From: Clostridium sp.
GTDB taxonomy: Bacteria > Bacillota > Clostridia > Clostridiales > Clostridiaceae
Assembly (NCBI GenBank): GCA_031292145.1
Contig: JARLHR010000041.1
Coordinates: 1-64,000, forward strand
Reading direction: 5' to 3'
DNA length: 64,000 nucleotides
Translations under genes and position numbers: made by a program
Shown here: positions 52,613-63,600 of the stretch, piece by piece
How the letters are laid out: each line of letters starts with the position of its first letter
Numbering within the stretch: the first letter of the stretch is position 1
Notes under the pieces: model-generated
Seen by the model: the letters and a program-made list of their open reading frames with translations, nothing else
Told to the model about the DNA's origin: nothing
Database searches by the model: none

Positions 52613-52862
52613 TCAGTTAAGAATTAAGAACTAAGAGTTAAGAACTAAGATTTAAGAGTTAAGGATGAAAAGCCTTAGGCTTTTCTAAAAATATATAATT
52701 AGAAATCACGTAGGGAAAAGTGAGAATCCAAATTTTACATTTGGATACTTGAACTTCCACAGCGAGTGAATACGAGTCGTGTTTCCTCTTATTTTGATTA
52801 TTCGAACTTTCTCTTTGAGCTTTATCCTCAACTCTTAACTCTTAACTGAACCGAAGGGAGAA
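52613..52862. repeat. Heptad-flanked dyad between parE and parC (family D, copy 1)
   Basis: Starts directly after the parE stop with TTAAGAA/CTAAGAG heptads (to ~52669), and ends with the facing CTCTTAACT-type heptads (52828-52850). The interior includes TTATTCGAACTTTCTC and GAGCTTTATC. Reverse-complemented, this is shared with the element before murG at 58750-58815. The 253-base gap has no gene. Confidence 0.75.
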
Positions 52863-52865
52863 GTT

Positions 52866-55784
52866 ATGGCAAAGAAAAATGAGAATATTATACCTAAAGA
52901 TAATAATATAATCGGCATTCCCATAGAAGAGGCGATGCCAGAAAATTATTTACCTTATGCAATAGAAGTAGCGAAAGATAGAGCTCTTCCTGATGTTAGA
53001 GACGGATTGAAGCCTGTACATAGGAGGATTTTATATGGTTCATACATGCTTAAGGCGTTTCCGGATAGACCTTATTATAAATCAGCTAGAATAGTTGGAG
53101 ATATTTTAGGTAAATATCACCCGCATGGAGATACATCTGTATATGAATCTATGGTAATTTTAGCACAAGAGTTTTCAACCAGGGCGCCGCTTATCGAAGG
53201 GCATGGAAACTGGGGATCAATAGATGGAGATGGCGCGGCTGCAATGAGGTATACGGAAGCAAGATTATCACCTATTGCGATGGAAATGTTACAAGATATT
53301 GAAAAGGATACTGTAGATATGATTCCTAACTATTCTGATAGTGAAATGGAACCTAAAGTATTACCAAGTAGATATCCTAACCTTTTGGTAAATGGTGCAT
53401 TTGGTATAGCTGTTGGTCTTGCAACCAATATACCACCACATAACTTAGGTGAAGTTACCGATGGAGTGTTAGCGTATATAGATAATAATGAGATAACAAC
53501 TTCTCAGCTTATGGAGTACATAAAAGGGCCAGACTTACCTACAGGTGGAATACTAATTGGGGAAAAATCAATTTTATCCGCTTATGAAACAGGAGAAGGT
53601 AAAGTTGCATATAGAGCTAAAACTAATATTGAAAAGTTAGAAAATGGACGATTGGGAATAGTGATAACGGAGTTTCCATATAGAAGGAATAAGTCTAGAA
53701 TCCTTCAAACAATATCTGAAATGACTGGTGATAAAAGACATGCCAAAGCATTAGAATCTATAACAGATATTAGAGATGAATCCGATAGAAATGGTATTAG
53801 AGCAGTAATTGAATTTAAAAAAAATGTAGATGAGGATGTAGTAGACAAAGTTCTAAAATATTTGTTTAAGAAAACTGATTTACAATGTAATATAAGCTTT
53901 AACATGGTTGCACTTGCTAATGGTAAGCCTGAAACTATGAGTCTGAAAGCTATAATAAAATATTATGTTGAGCATCAAAAAGAAATAATAACAAGAAGAA
54001 CTAAAAAAGAACTTGATGTGGCAAAAAAGAGACATCACATTGTTGAAGGTTTTATTAAAGCTATAAGCATACTTGATGAGGTAATCGCAACAATCAGAAG
54101 CTCAAAATCAAAAAAAGATGCTTCTGAAAACTTAATTAGTAAATTTGAATTTTCAGAAGCTCAAGCACAGGCTATATTAGAACTTATGTTATATAGATTA
54201 ACAGGTCTTGAAATAGAGATATTTGAAAAAGAATATGCACAGCTTGAGAAGTTAATTAAGAAATTAGAAAAAATACTATCTAGTGAGAATGAACTTTTGA
54301 AAGTAATTAAAAGTGAATTGAAAGAAATTAGTGATAAATATGGAAATGAAAGAAGAACTGATATTGTACATGATGATAGTGAAAGTAAAATTGAACTTGA
54401 AGAATTAATTGTAGTGGAAGATGTTGTGATTACAATATCGAAAGATGGGTTTGCTAAAAGGATGCCTCTTAAAAATTATAATCGATCAAGTTCTAATCCA
54501 GAAGATATTGAATACAGAGAAGGTGATTCGTTAAATTTCCTAATAAATTCAAATACTAAAGATACGTTACTCGTATTTACTGATAAAGGATTTATGTATC
54601 AAACCAAGGGAATTAATATTCCAGAGCTTAAATGGAAAGAAAAAGGAGAAAGATTAGATGGCATTATTAGAACTTTAAATCTTGATAATGAAAAAATAGT
54701 GGCAGCTGTATCTTTAGATAATTTTGATCCAAGTAAGGCGTTTAGGTTTATAACTAAGATGGGTGGAATTAAGCTGAGTTCATTAGATAAATTTCAAACT
54801 TCATATGCTAAACTTCAAGCATTAAAACTTAGAGATGAAGATGAATTGATGAATGTATGCATTAGAAAGTTGGAAGAAGAACATAAATTCCTAAGAGTTA
54901 AAAGTAAGCAAGGTTTAGAATTTACTCTTGAAGTTAAAAATCCAGAAGATACTTCTAGAAATATACTTCCAACTCAGTTGTTTAACTTCCCACAAGAGGA
55001 TCAAATTGTTGAAATTGAAGATAGTGACGAACTTGAATATTTTGAACTGAATCTTGGAATTATAGAAAAAAATAAGCTAAAAGCTTATGACAGGATAAAA
55101 GAAGATTCTTTAAAGGTTAAAACTAACTCTTTAAGAGAAATATTAATGTTTAGTAATAAAGGATATGTTTATAAAGTTCCAGCATTTCTAATGAAAAATG
55201 TCTTGAAGGAGGAAATTCCGTTAGAAGCATTTTTAGGAAAAATGGAAAAGGGAGAAAAAATAATTGGGTTATCTTCCGTAGAGTCATATGATAATGAAGA
55301 ATTGGGAGTATATGCATTTACTAAAAGAGGAATGGTAAAGAAAACTTCATTAAAAGAATTTGAAGGAGATTTCTTTAAGCAAGTATGTTACAAATTTAAA
55401 TTTGAAGATGATGAAATGATTGGAGCAGAGATAAAACAATTAAAGTTTGGTCATTTAATCATGTTAACAAAAAAAGGAATGGCAATAAAATTCCCTGTTG
55501 AAAATGTAAATACTATGGGAAAAGTAGCTTCGGGAGTTACAGGAATAAGTTTAAGAGATGAAGATGAAGTTATTTTTGGAAAGTATCATAGTAATTATAT
55601 AAGTGGGGAAGGAAACAGCGTAGTTTTATCTAAAAGTGATATGGAAGTAGTACTAACTTCTAAATCCAAGGAAAAATCAGTAGTTAAAATAAATGATATT
55701 AAATTACAAAATAGAGCTGGACGTGGAACCAATATAATGGTCATTGTACTTGATGATGAAATTAAAGATGCAATTTTAAAATAA
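52866..55784 (+). CDS. parC: DNA topoisomerase IV subunit A
   Basis: A 972-residue DNA-cleaving subunit. Quinolone-pocket helix [14 protein letters not shown], catalytic tyrosine in [11 protein letters not shown] (about Y121), coiled-coil arm ~360-500, and a C-terminal DNA-wrapping beta-pinwheel built of GxxxR/K-type repeats ([58 protein letters not shown]). At 972 residues it is longer than most ParC proteins (about 750-850), mostly from the C-terminal repeats. Ribosome site AAGGGAG overlaps the end of the preceding repeat. Confidence 0.93.
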   Translation: MAKKNENIIPKDNNIIGIPIEEAMPENYLPYAIEVAKDRALPDVRDGLKPVHRRILYGSYMLKAFPDRPYYKSARIVGDILGKYHPHGDTSVYESMVILAQEFSTRAPLIEGHGNWGSIDGDGAAAMRYTEARLSPIAMEMLQDIEKDTVDMIPNYSDSEMEPKVLPSRYPNLLVNGAFGIAVGLATNIPPHNLGEVTDGVLAYIDNNEITTSQLMEYIKGPDLPTGGILIGEKSILSAYETGEGKVAYRAKTNIEKLENGRLGIVITEFPYRRNKSRILQTISEMTGDKRHAKALESITDIRDESDRNGIRAVIEFKKNVDEDVVDKVLKYLFKKTDLQCNISFNMVALANGKPETMSLKAIIKYYVEHQKEIITRRTKKELDVAKKRHHIVEGFIKAISILDEVIATIRSSKSKKDASENLISKFEFSEAQAQAILELMLYRLTGLEIEIFEKEYAQLEKLIKKLEKILSSENELLKVIKSELKEISDKYGNERRTDIVHDDSESKIELEELIVVEDVVITISKDGFAKRMPLKNYNRSSSNPEDIEYREGDSLNFLINSNTKDTLLVFTDKGFMYQTKGINIPELKWKEKGERLDGIIRTLNLDNEKIVAAVSLDNFDPSKAFRFITKMGGIKLSSLDKFQTSYAKLQALKLRDEDELMNVCIRKLEEEHKFLRVKSKQGLEFTLEVKNPEDTSRNILPTQLFNFPQEDQIVEIEDSDELEYFELNLGIIEKNKLKAYDRIKEDSLKVKTNSLREILMFSNKGYVYKVPAFLMKNVLKEEIPLEAFLGKMEKGEKIIGLSSVESYDNEELGVYAFTKRGMVKKTSLKEFEGDFFKQVCYKFKFEDDEMIGAEIKQLKFGHLIMLTKKGMAIKFPVENVNTMGKVASGVTGISLRDEDEVIFGKYHSNYISGEGNSVVLSKSDMEVVLTSKSKEKSVVKINDIKLQNRAGRGTNIMVIVLDDEIKDAILK

Positions 55785-55803
55785 CGATAAGGTATAATGT
55801 TTT

Positions 55804-55826
55804 AGTGGCAAGTGTCACTTGTCACT
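55804..55826. repeat. AAGTGAC-type mini hairpin
   Basis: AGTGGCAAGTG-T-CACTTGTCACT, an 11-bp dyad built from the same heptamer that forms the long array at 56687. It lies 20 bases after the parC stop. Confidence 0.7.
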
Positions 55827-55890
55827 CATAATGGTATGGTTTTTATTAAGTAATTGAGTTATAATTGAAATATAAATAAGAAATTGTAGA

Positions 55891-55930
55891 ATGAGGATGT
55901 TCTAAAGTAAATTAGAATATCCTCATTTTT
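55891..55930 (+). terminator. Terminator after parC
   Basis: ATGAGGATGTTCTAA pairs with TTAGAATATCCTCAT (one G-U pair), followed by TTTTT. The family B copy B4 begins at the next base. Confidence 0.88.
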
Positions 55931-56070
55931 AGGCATATAAAGTGAATAACAAGTCTATGATGCGATGTTTATTTCCAGCTAGAGGCGTATTTAAGGCTGC
56001 TAGGTAAAATGCATACTCAGTATGGTTAGGGAAAGACTCGTATGTTGATTCGTTATTTTTCGAATGTGCC
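55931..56070. repeat. Family B element, copy B4
   Basis: 140 bp with ends AGGCATATAAAGTGAATAAC and GTTATTTTTCGAATGTGCC. The interior TGATGCGATGTTTATTTCC...GCATACTCAGTATGG resembles B3. It abuts the parC terminator. Confidence 0.8.
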
Positions 56071-56095
56071 ATAATAAATTAAGGAGGAATTTATT

Positions 56096-56647
56096 ATGAA
56101 GAAAGTATGTGTATTATTAGCAGAAGGATTTGAAGAAATCGAAGCATTAACGGTGTCAGATATAATGAGAAGAGCAGATGTAGCTTGTGATTTGGTATCA
56201 ATGCAAGGGGAAATGGTTGAATCAAGCCATGGATTATCAGTAAAGGCAGACAAATTATTTAATGAGGATATGAAATATGACTTAGTAGTAATTCCTGGTG
56301 GCATCCCAGGTGCTACTAATTTAAGAGATGATGAAAGGGTAATTAAGTTTATAAGAAACCAAAATAAGGAAGGTAAATTAATAGGGGCAATTTGTGCAGG
56401 GCCAATAGTTCTTGGAAGGGCTGGACTTACTGAGGGATTGAATATGACATCATATCCAGGATATGAAGATGAATTACCTAATTGCGAGTATTTAGAAGAA
56501 GAAGTGGTAGTTGATAGAAATATAATAACTAGTAGAGGACCAGCAACTGCAATGACATTTGCTTATAAATTATTAGAAATGCTAGGATACGGCCAAAAGG
56601 TTGAAGGTATATCATCTGGCATGTTATATAAAATGTTTATAGGATAA
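56096..56647 (+). CDS. DJ-1/PfpI family protein (YajL-like)
   Basis: A 183-residue cytoplasmic protein. The nucleophile elbow cysteine is in LIGAICAGPIVLGRAG, with the conserved N-terminal glutamate in LAEGFEEIEA and the GGIPGATNL loop. Members are stress-response proteins with reported glyoxalase or deglycase activity, still debated. Ribosome site AAGGAGG. Probably monocistronic, between parC and recJ; a heptamer array follows. Confidence 0.9.
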   Translation: MKKVCVLLAEGFEEIEALTVSDIMRRADVACDLVSMQGEMVESSHGLSVKADKLFNEDMKYDLVVIPGGIPGATNLRDDERVIKFIRNQNKEGKLIGAICAGPIVLGRAGLTEGLNMTSYPGYEDELPNCEYLEEEVVVDRNIITSRGPATAMTFAYKLLEMLGYGQKVEGISSGMLYKMFIG

Positions 56648-56686
56648 AATATGTTTGAATTATTGAAAACTACAGTTATAATCGGT

Positions 56687-56775
56687 AAGTGACAAGTGAC
56701 AAGTGACAAGTGACAAGTGACAAGTGACAAGTGACAAGTGACAAGTGACAAGTGACAAGTGACAAGTGACAAGTG
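56687..56775. repeat. AAGTGAC heptanucleotide tandem array
   Basis: Twelve exact copies of AAGTGAC from 56687 to 56770 plus AAGTG. The unit length of seven gives a frame that codes nonsense on either strand. A short GCCACTTATA nearby could pair with it. It is not a CRISPR (no spacers). Copy number should vary between strains. The rest of the 235-base gap has only the recJ ribosome site. Confidence 0.95.
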
Positions 56776-56882
56776 GGGAGGAGTTCTGCCCGGATTTGTC
56801 GTTTGCCACTTATAAATTATATATTAGTAGCGATAATTTTAAAAAATTTGCATTTGAATGAGATGCAACAAGAGGAGAAACG

Positions 56883-58649
56883 ATGGCGGAGAAATGGTTT
56901 ATTAAGAATATTAAGGCTGATTATAAGCTAATATCTAAAAAATATGCACTTTCAGAATTAGTAAGCAGACTTATAATCAATAGAAATATTATAAATGATG
57001 AAGTAATAAGAAGTTATATTAATCCGGACTTTGATAAATTTCATAATTCTAGAGAAATGAAAGATTTAGAAAAGGCTGTAAATATACTTCGAGAAAAAAT
57101 AAATCAAAATAAAAATATAAGAATTGTTGGAGATTACGATGTAGATGGTGTAATAAGTACATACATACTATATACAGCGTTAAAAAAATGCAATGCAAAT
57201 GTTGATTATGAAATTCCAGATAGAATCAAAGATGGATACGGGATAAATGTTGGAATAATAAGAAAAGCTAAAGAAGATGGCGTAGATACAATTTTAACTT
57301 GCGACAATGGAATTTCGGCTATAGATGCTATTGAGTACGCCAAAGATTTGGAAATGACTGTTATAGTTACAGATCATCATGATATTCCTTTTATTGAAGA
57401 TGAAAACGAGGTTAGAAAATTCATAAGTTCAGAAGCAGATGCTATAGTTAACCCGAAACAAGGAGATTGTAATTATAAATTTAAGCAATTATGTGGGGCA
57501 GGAGTAGCATTTAAACTTGTGGAGGTACTTTATGAAGAATTTAATATAGATAAAGAAGAATGCTATAAGTTAATAGAATTCCTAGCGATTGCAACAGTTT
57601 GTGACGTTGTGGATTTAGTCGATGAGAATAGAATATTTGTAAAAAAAGGATTAGAATTTATAAATAATACTACTAATTTAGGATTGCAAGAACTAATTAG
57701 AGAATGTGAATTAAATGAAAAGAAATTATCAGTATATCATTTGGGATTTATCATAGGTCCTGCTATAAATGCATCAGGTAGGCTAGATACGGCTAAAAAA
57801 GGATTAAAATTACTGCTTTCACAAGATGAAGATGATGCAGTTGCCCTTGCTAAAGAATTGGTTAAATTGAATGAAGAAAGAAAAGATATGACCATGGAAG
57901 GCGTAGAAACTGCTATAGAAATTGTAGAAAAGAATGGAATGGTAAATGACAAAGTGCTTATTATTTATATACCAGATGTTCATGAAAGTTTAGCTGGGAT
58001 AATAGCAGGTAGAGTAAGGGAAAAATACAATGCACCAACTTTAGTAATAACGAAATCAGAAAAAGGGGTAAAGGGATCGGGTAGATCGATAGAAGAATAT
58101 AATATGTATGAGGAGCTTGTAAAATGTAAAGATTTGCTTGATAATTTTGGAGGTCATCCTATGGCAGCAGGTTTTTCATTGCAAGAGAAAAATATAGATG
58201 AGTTTAGAAGAAGGTTAAATGAAAATACTGAATTAAAGGATGAGGATTTGCTTAGAAAAGTCACTATAGATTGTGTTCTTCCTCTTGATTCTATAAATTA
58301 TGAATTGATTAATGATATTGAAAAGTTAGAGCCTTATGGAAAGGCGAATTCTAAGCCTCTGTTTGCAGAAAAAAATGTCAACTTATTAAAAGCTGTAATA
58401 TTGGGCAAGAATGGGAATGTATTGAAATTTAAAGTTAAGACTAAATTAAATAAAGTAATAGATGCAATATATTTTGGCGATATTCATGAATTTGAGGAAG
58501 AAATAACAAATAAATATGGAAAAGAAGAACTACAAAAACTCTACGAGGGAGTATATAATGGAGTAATGGTAGATTTAGTGTTTTATCCATCTATTAATGA
58601 ATATAATGGTAATACTAGCATTCAAATTGTAATACAAAACTATAGATAA
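56883..58649 (+). CDS. recJ: Single-stranded-DNA exonuclease RecJ
   Basis: A 588-residue 5'-3' ssDNA exonuclease of recombination and mismatch repair. DHH phosphoesterase motifs: VGDYDVDGVIS (motif I), LTCDNGIS (II), VTDHHDIP (III), the ATVCDVVDLV segment (IV). DHHA1 motif: GSGRSIEEYNMYEEL and FGGHPMAAGFSL. A C-terminal OB-like domain follows. Length matches other RecJ proteins. ATG 56883 follows AGAGGAG. Confidence 0.92.
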   Translation: MAEKWFIKNIKADYKLISKKYALSELVSRLIINRNIINDEVIRSYINPDFDKFHNSREMKDLEKAVNILREKINQNKNIRIVGDYDVDGVISTYILYTALKKCNANVDYEIPDRIKDGYGINVGIIRKAKEDGVDTILTCDNGISAIDAIEYAKDLEMTVIVTDHHDIPFIEDENEVRKFISSEADAIVNPKQGDCNYKFKQLCGAGVAFKLVEVLYEEFNIDKEECYKLIEFLAIATVCDVVDLVDENRIFVKKGLEFINNTTNLGLQELIRECELNEKKLSVYHLGFIIGPAINASGRLDTAKKGLKLLLSQDEDDAVALAKELVKLNEERKDMTMEGVETAIEIVEKNGMVNDKVLIIYIPDVHESLAGIIAGRVREKYNAPTLVITKSEKGVKGSGRSIEEYNMYEELVKCKDLLDNFGGHPMAAGFSLQEKNIDEFRRRLNENTELKDEDLLRKVTIDCVLPLDSINYELINDIEKLEPYGKANSKPLFAEKNVNLLKAVILGKNGNVLKFKVKTKLNKVIDAIYFGDIHEFEEEITNKYGKEELQKLYEGVYNGVMVDLVFYPSINEYNGNTSIQIVIQNYR

Positions 58650-58654
58650 TAAAC

Positions 58655-58885
58655 TCAGTTAAGAGCTAAGAGCTAAGAGCTAAGAGCTAAGAGCTAAGAG
58701 CTAAGAGTTAAGAGTTAAGAGTTAAGAGTTAAGAATTAAGAGTTAAGAATTAGAGGAACAAAACCCACAGAAAAAGTTCGAGAACTCGAATATGAAAGCT
58801 CCAAGGAGAAAGTTCGAATAACGAAATGTAAAAATATAAAATTAAAGAAATCCTGAAGGGATTTCGTCCATAACTGTTAACTGAT
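58655..58885. repeat. GAGCTAA/GAGTTAA heptad array and dyad (family D, copy 2)
   Basis: About fourteen heptads (first GAGCTAA, then GAGTTAA, then GAATTAA variants) at 58658-58752 are followed by AAAGCTCCAAGGAGAAAGTTCG-like sequence to ~58815 and the facing AACTGTTAACTGATTA near 58870. It is the reverse-oriented relative of the parE-parC element. Confidence 0.8.
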
Positions 58886-58901
58886 TAGAAAGGGTGATTT
58901 T

Positions 58902-59975
58902 TTGTCTAGATATAAAATAATAATGACTGGAGGAGGAACAGCTGGGCATGTTACTCCTAATTTGGCGTTAATACCTAAGTTAAAAGAAAAGGGATTTGAA
59001 ATAAAGTATATTGGCAGTCGTGATGGGATTGAAAAGGAAATAATAGCAAACAACAATATTCCTTTTTTTGGAATAAGTTGCGGTAAATTAAGAAGATATT
59101 TTGATTTGAAAAATTTTACAGATCCATTTAAAATTTTAAAGGGAATTGCAGAGGCTGTGAGAATAATATCAAAAGAAAAACCGGATATTATTTTTTCAAA
59201 AGGTGGCTTTGTAGCTGTACCAGTAGTTATTGCAGCATCTATGAAAAAAATACCTGTAGTGGCTCATGAGTCTGACATTACACCAGGCCTTGCAAATAAA
59301 TTATCAGCACCCTTTTGTGATAAACTATGTGTAACCTTTAGGGAAAGTTTGAATTATGTAAAAGGAAATAAGGGCGTGCTTACAGGAAGTCCTATAAGAG
59401 AAGAAATGCTTCACGGAGATAAGATTAAAGGGAAAAGAATATGTAATTTTACAGATGATAAAGAGGTTTTGCTTATAATGGGAGGCAGTCTTGGGTCAAA
59501 ATTAATAAATGAAGAAATTAGAAAAAATTTAGGTGAACTTTTAAATGAATTTAATATAATTCATATTTGTGGGAAAGGAAATCTTGAAGGAAATCTTAAG
59601 AATAAAGCTGGATACAAACAATTCGAATATGTGAGTGAAGAATTACCAGATCTTATGAATGCTGCTGATTATATAGTTTCCAGGGCAGGTGCTAATTCTA
59701 TATTTGAGTTTTTGGCTTTGAAAAAGCCAACATTATTGATACCTCTTTCAAAAAAAGCAAGTAGAGGAGATCAGATATTAAATTCCAAATCCTTTGAAAA
59801 AGAGGGTTATTCGTTAATGATAGAAGAAGAAGAAATTAAAGAACAAATATTATATAAAAAAATTATAGAACTGAAAAGAAGAAAAAGAGAATTAATAGAA
59901 AATATGGAGAAAAGCCAAGTAAAAAATGGCGTAGAAGCAATAATAGGTGTATTATTAAAGAGTATTAAAAAGTAG
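58902..59975 (+). CDS. murG: MurG transferase, TTG start
   Basis: A 357-residue peripheral membrane GT28 enzyme that adds GlcNAc to lipid I, giving lipid II for peptidoglycan. The N-terminal G-loop is [13 protein letters not shown]; other family segments are [26 protein letters not shown], the UDP-GlcNAc pocket [12 protein letters not shown], and [13 protein letters not shown]. The frame begins TTGTCTAGATAT at 58902, with AGGGTG eight bases before; no ATG gives a complete G-loop. It stands away from the dcw cluster, as often in clostridia. Confidence 0.93.
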   Translation: MSRYKIIMTGGGTAGHVTPNLALIPKLKEKGFEIKYIGSRDGIEKEIIANNNIPFFGISCGKLRRYFDLKNFTDPFKILKGIAEAVRIISKEKPDIIFSKGGFVAVPVVIAASMKKIPVVAHESDITPGLANKLSAPFCDKLCVTFRESLNYVKGNKGVLTGSPIREEMLHGDKIKGKRICNFTDDKEVLLIMGGSLGSKLINEEIRKNLGELLNEFNIIHICGKGNLEGNLKNKAGYKQFEYVSEELPDLMNAADYIVSRAGANSIFEFLALKKPTLLIPLSKKASRGDQILNSKSFEKEGYSLMIEEEEIKEQILYKKIIELKRRKRELIENMEKSQVKNGVEAIIGVLLKSIKK

Positions 59976-60029
59976 ATTGCTAAAATATATAAATATTACT
60001 TAAAAAAATACAAATTATATAATCAAATC

Positions 60030-60057
60030 TTGCAAAAAAAAATATGTGAGATATAAT
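60030..60057 (+). promoter_or_regulatory. Promoter ahead of the flavodoxin gene
   Basis: TTGCAA at 60030-60035, a 16-base spacer, consensus TATAAT at 60052-60057; ~70 bases before the ATG. Confidence 0.65.
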
Positions 60058-60126
60058 AAAAGAGTAAGTTTATTTTAGTGAAAAGGATAAGTTAATTATT
60101 TAACGAAAAGATGAGGTGCTGTTTCA

Positions 60127-60558
60127 ATGAAGAAAGTTTCAATTATTTATTGGAGTTGTGGTGGAAATATTGAAGTTCTAGCTAATAAGATAGCGGATGG
60201 AGCTAGGGAGCAAGGTGCAAAGGTTAATTTAAAGCATGTTGCAGATGCTACAATAGAAGATGTTTTGGAAGCAGATTGCATTGCTTTTGGAAGTCCGGCA
60301 GTTGATGCCACTAAAATAGAACAAGAGGAAATGAAACCATTTCTAGAACAATTGGAATCTTTTAAGGAGCAAAATAAAAATAAAAATTGCATTTTATTTG
60401 CAACCTATGGATGGATTGAGAATGCTTTCATGAAAATATGGAAAGATGAAATGATATCCTATGGTTTTAATGTAATTGGGGATTTAGCAGTTAAGGATTC
60501 ACCAACTAAAAAACACTCAAATCTTATTATAAATTTGGGAAAAGAATTAGCAAAATAG
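60127..60558 (+). CDS. Flavodoxin
   Basis: A 143-residue short-chain FMN protein. The fold is clear (MKKVSIIYWSCGGNIEVLANKIADG phosphate loop, IAFGSPAVDA and FATYGW around the flavin). The usual TGNT loop reads SCGGN, as in clostridial flavodoxins. It carries low-potential electrons and can replace ferredoxin. The next gene is pyruvate:ferredoxin (flavodoxin) oxidoreductase, a plausible electron donor. The gap between them (104 bases) contains AGTCTTTAAGACT, a short dyad, and TATAAT at 60608. Confidence 0.9.
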   Translation: MKKVSIIYWSCGGNIEVLANKIADGAREQGAKVNLKHVADATIEDVLEADCIAFGSPAVDATKIEQEEMKPFLEQLESFKEQNKNKNCILFATYGWIENAFMKIWKDEMISYGFNVIGDLAVKDSPTKKHSNLIINLGKELAK

Positions 60559-60662
60559 AATGGTACCAGTTAATATGTTTATTTAGGTAGTCTTTAAGAC
60601 TAACTTATATAATAAATTTACTCTAAATTTAATTTTTAAATTTTGAAAGAGGGGTCAACGCG

Positions 60663-63600
60663 ATGAGAAAAATGAAAACTATGGATGGTAATACTGCAGC
60701 AGCTCATATATCTTATGCATTTACAGAAGTTTCTGCAATATTCCCAATTACACCATCATCACCAATGGCAGAACATGTAGATGAATGGGTAGCACAAGGA
60801 AGAAAGAATATATTTGGACAACCTGTAAAAGTTATGGAAATGCAATCAGAAGCTGGAGCAGCTGGTGCAGTTCACGGATCTTTACAAGCTGGAGCTTTAA
60901 CAACTACTTATACAGCTTCACAAGGTTTATTATTAATGATACCAAATATGTACAAAATTTCTGGTGAAATGTTACCAGGAGTATTCCACGTATCAGCTAG
61001 AGCATTAGCTACTTCTGCATTAAACATATTTGGAGATCACCAAGATGTTATGGCAGCAAGACAAACTGGTTTTGCAATGCTTGCAGAAGGATCAGTTCAA
61101 GAAGTAATGGATTTAGCAGCAGTAGCACATTTAACTGCTATTAAAACAAGAATTCCATTCTTAAACTTCTTTGATGGATTCAGAACTTCTCATGAAGTAC
61201 AAAAAATTGAAGTTTTAGAATATGATGAATTAGCAAACTTACTTGATTGGGATTCGGTTAAAGCTTTCAGAGAAAGAGCATTAAACCCAAATCATCCTGT
61301 AACTAGAGGAACTGCTCAAAATGCAGATATCTATTTCCAAGAAAGAGAATCTGTTAACAAATTCTACGATGAATTACCAGAGACAGTTGAAAATTACATG
61401 GCTGAAATCACTAAATTAACAGGTAGAGAATATCACTGTTTCGATTACTATGGAGCACCAGATGCTGATAGAGTAATAGTTGCTATGGGTTCTGCTACAG
61501 ACGTTTGTGAAGAAACTATAGATTACTTAAATGCTAACGGACAAAAAGTTGGTGTTGTTAAAGTAAGATTATACAGACCATTCTCAAATGAAAGATTAAT
61601 AGCTGCTATTCCAAAGACAGTTAAGAAAATTGCTGTTTTAGATAGAACTAAAGAACCAGGATCAACTGGAGAACCATTATACTTAGATATCAGAAATGCA
61701 TTCTATGGGCAAGCTGATGCACCACTTATTGTTGGTGGAAGATTCGGTTTGGGTTCAAAAGATCCAAATCCAGGACATATTGCTGCAGTTTATGCTAACT
61801 TAGCACAAGATGCACCAAAGAATGGATTTACAATAGGAATCAATGATGACGTTACAAATACTTCATTAGAAGTAACTGAAGATATAGATGCTACTCCAGA
61901 AGGAACTACATCTTGTAAGTTCTGGGGATTAGGATCAGATGGTACTGTTGGAGCAAACAAGAGTGCAATCAAGATCATTGGAGATAATACAGATATGTAT
62001 GCCCAAGCATACTTCTTCTATGATTCAAAGAAATCAGGAGGAATTACAGTATCTCACTTAAGATTTGGTAAGAAAGCAATTAAGTCACCATACTTAATAA
62101 ACAAAGCAGACTTTGTTTCATGTTCTAACCAATCATACATCCACAAATACAATGTACTTGATGGATTAAAGCCAGGTTCTACTTTCTTATTAAATACTAT
62201 CTGGACTCCAGAAGATTTAGAAGAAAAATTACCTGCTGCATATAAGAGATTCTTGGCAAATAATAACATTAAGTTCTACACTTTAAATGCTGTAGGTATT
62301 GCTCAAGAAATCGGTCTTGGTGGAAGAATCAACATGATAATGCAATCAGCTTTCTTTAAGTTAGCTAACATTATTCCAGTTGAAGATGCTATTAAGCACT
62401 TAAAAGCTGCAGTTGTAACTTCTTATGGTAAGAAGGGTGAAAAAGTTGTTAACATGAATAATGCCGCTATAGATAGAGGTGTTGAATCAATCGTTGAAAT
62501 AAAGATTCCAGAAGCTTGGAAGACAGCTCAAGATGAAGAAGCAGTAGAAATTAAGCATGCTACTAAATTCGTAAAAGATATAGTTATCCCAATGAACAGA
62601 CAAGAAGGAGATCAACTTCCAGTTTCAGCATTTGCAGGTATGGAAGATGGTACTTTTGAAAATGGTACTGCAGCTTTCGAAAAGAGAGGAATTGCAGTAA
62701 ATGTTCCTGAATGGGATTCAGAAAAATGTATTCAATGTAACCAATGTTCAATGGTATGTCCACATGCTTCTATAAGACCATTCTTATTAACTGATGCAGA
62801 AAAGAATGCTGCACCAAGTGCAAATAAGGCTGTAGCTGCTAAGGGATTAAAGACTGAAGAGCCATTATTCTATACAATGGGTGTAACACCACTTGACTGT
62901 TCAGGTTGTGGAAACTGTGCTCAAATATGTCCAGCACCAGGAAAAGCATTAGTTATGAAACCACAAGAATCTCAACATGATCAAATGGAAGCTTGGGATT
63001 ACTTAACACATGATATTTCAGCTAAGAAGAACCCAATGAACAAGAATACAGTTAAGGGTAGCCAATTTGAGCAACCATTACTTGAATTCTCAGGAGCTTG
63101 TGCAGGTTGTGGAGAAACTCCATATGTTAAAGCTATAACTCAATTAGTTGGTGATAGAATGATGGTTGCTAATGCAACTGGATGTACATCAATCTGGGGA
63201 GGATCTGCTCCTTCAACTCCATATACTAAGAATAAGAATGGACACGGTCCAGCTTGGGCTAACTCATTATTCGAAGATAATGCTGAATATGGATTAGGTA
63301 TGTTCTTAGGAGTTAAAGCTATAAGAGAAAGAATTGCAGAAAAAGCTGAAGCTGCTATAGCTGCAAATGATCCAGCAAAAGCTGAATTACAAGAATGGTT
63401 AGATAACGTAAATGAAGGTGAAGGAACTAGAGAAAGAGCTGATAAATTAACAGCTGCTTTAGAAGCATCTAACACTGAACTTGCTAAAGAAATATTAGCT
63501 GAACAAGACTACTTCGTTAAGAGATCACAATGGATCTTCGGAGGAGACGGATGGGCTTACGATATCGGATACGGTGGAGTTGACCATGTATTAGCTTCAG

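Noticed and set aside
56563-56772. Minus-strand frame encoding repeated SLVTCHL
   Set aside because: It is the translation of the AAGTGAC array and has no start context.
56687-56775. CRISPR array
   Set aside because: Unit is seven bases with no spacers and no cas genes nearby.
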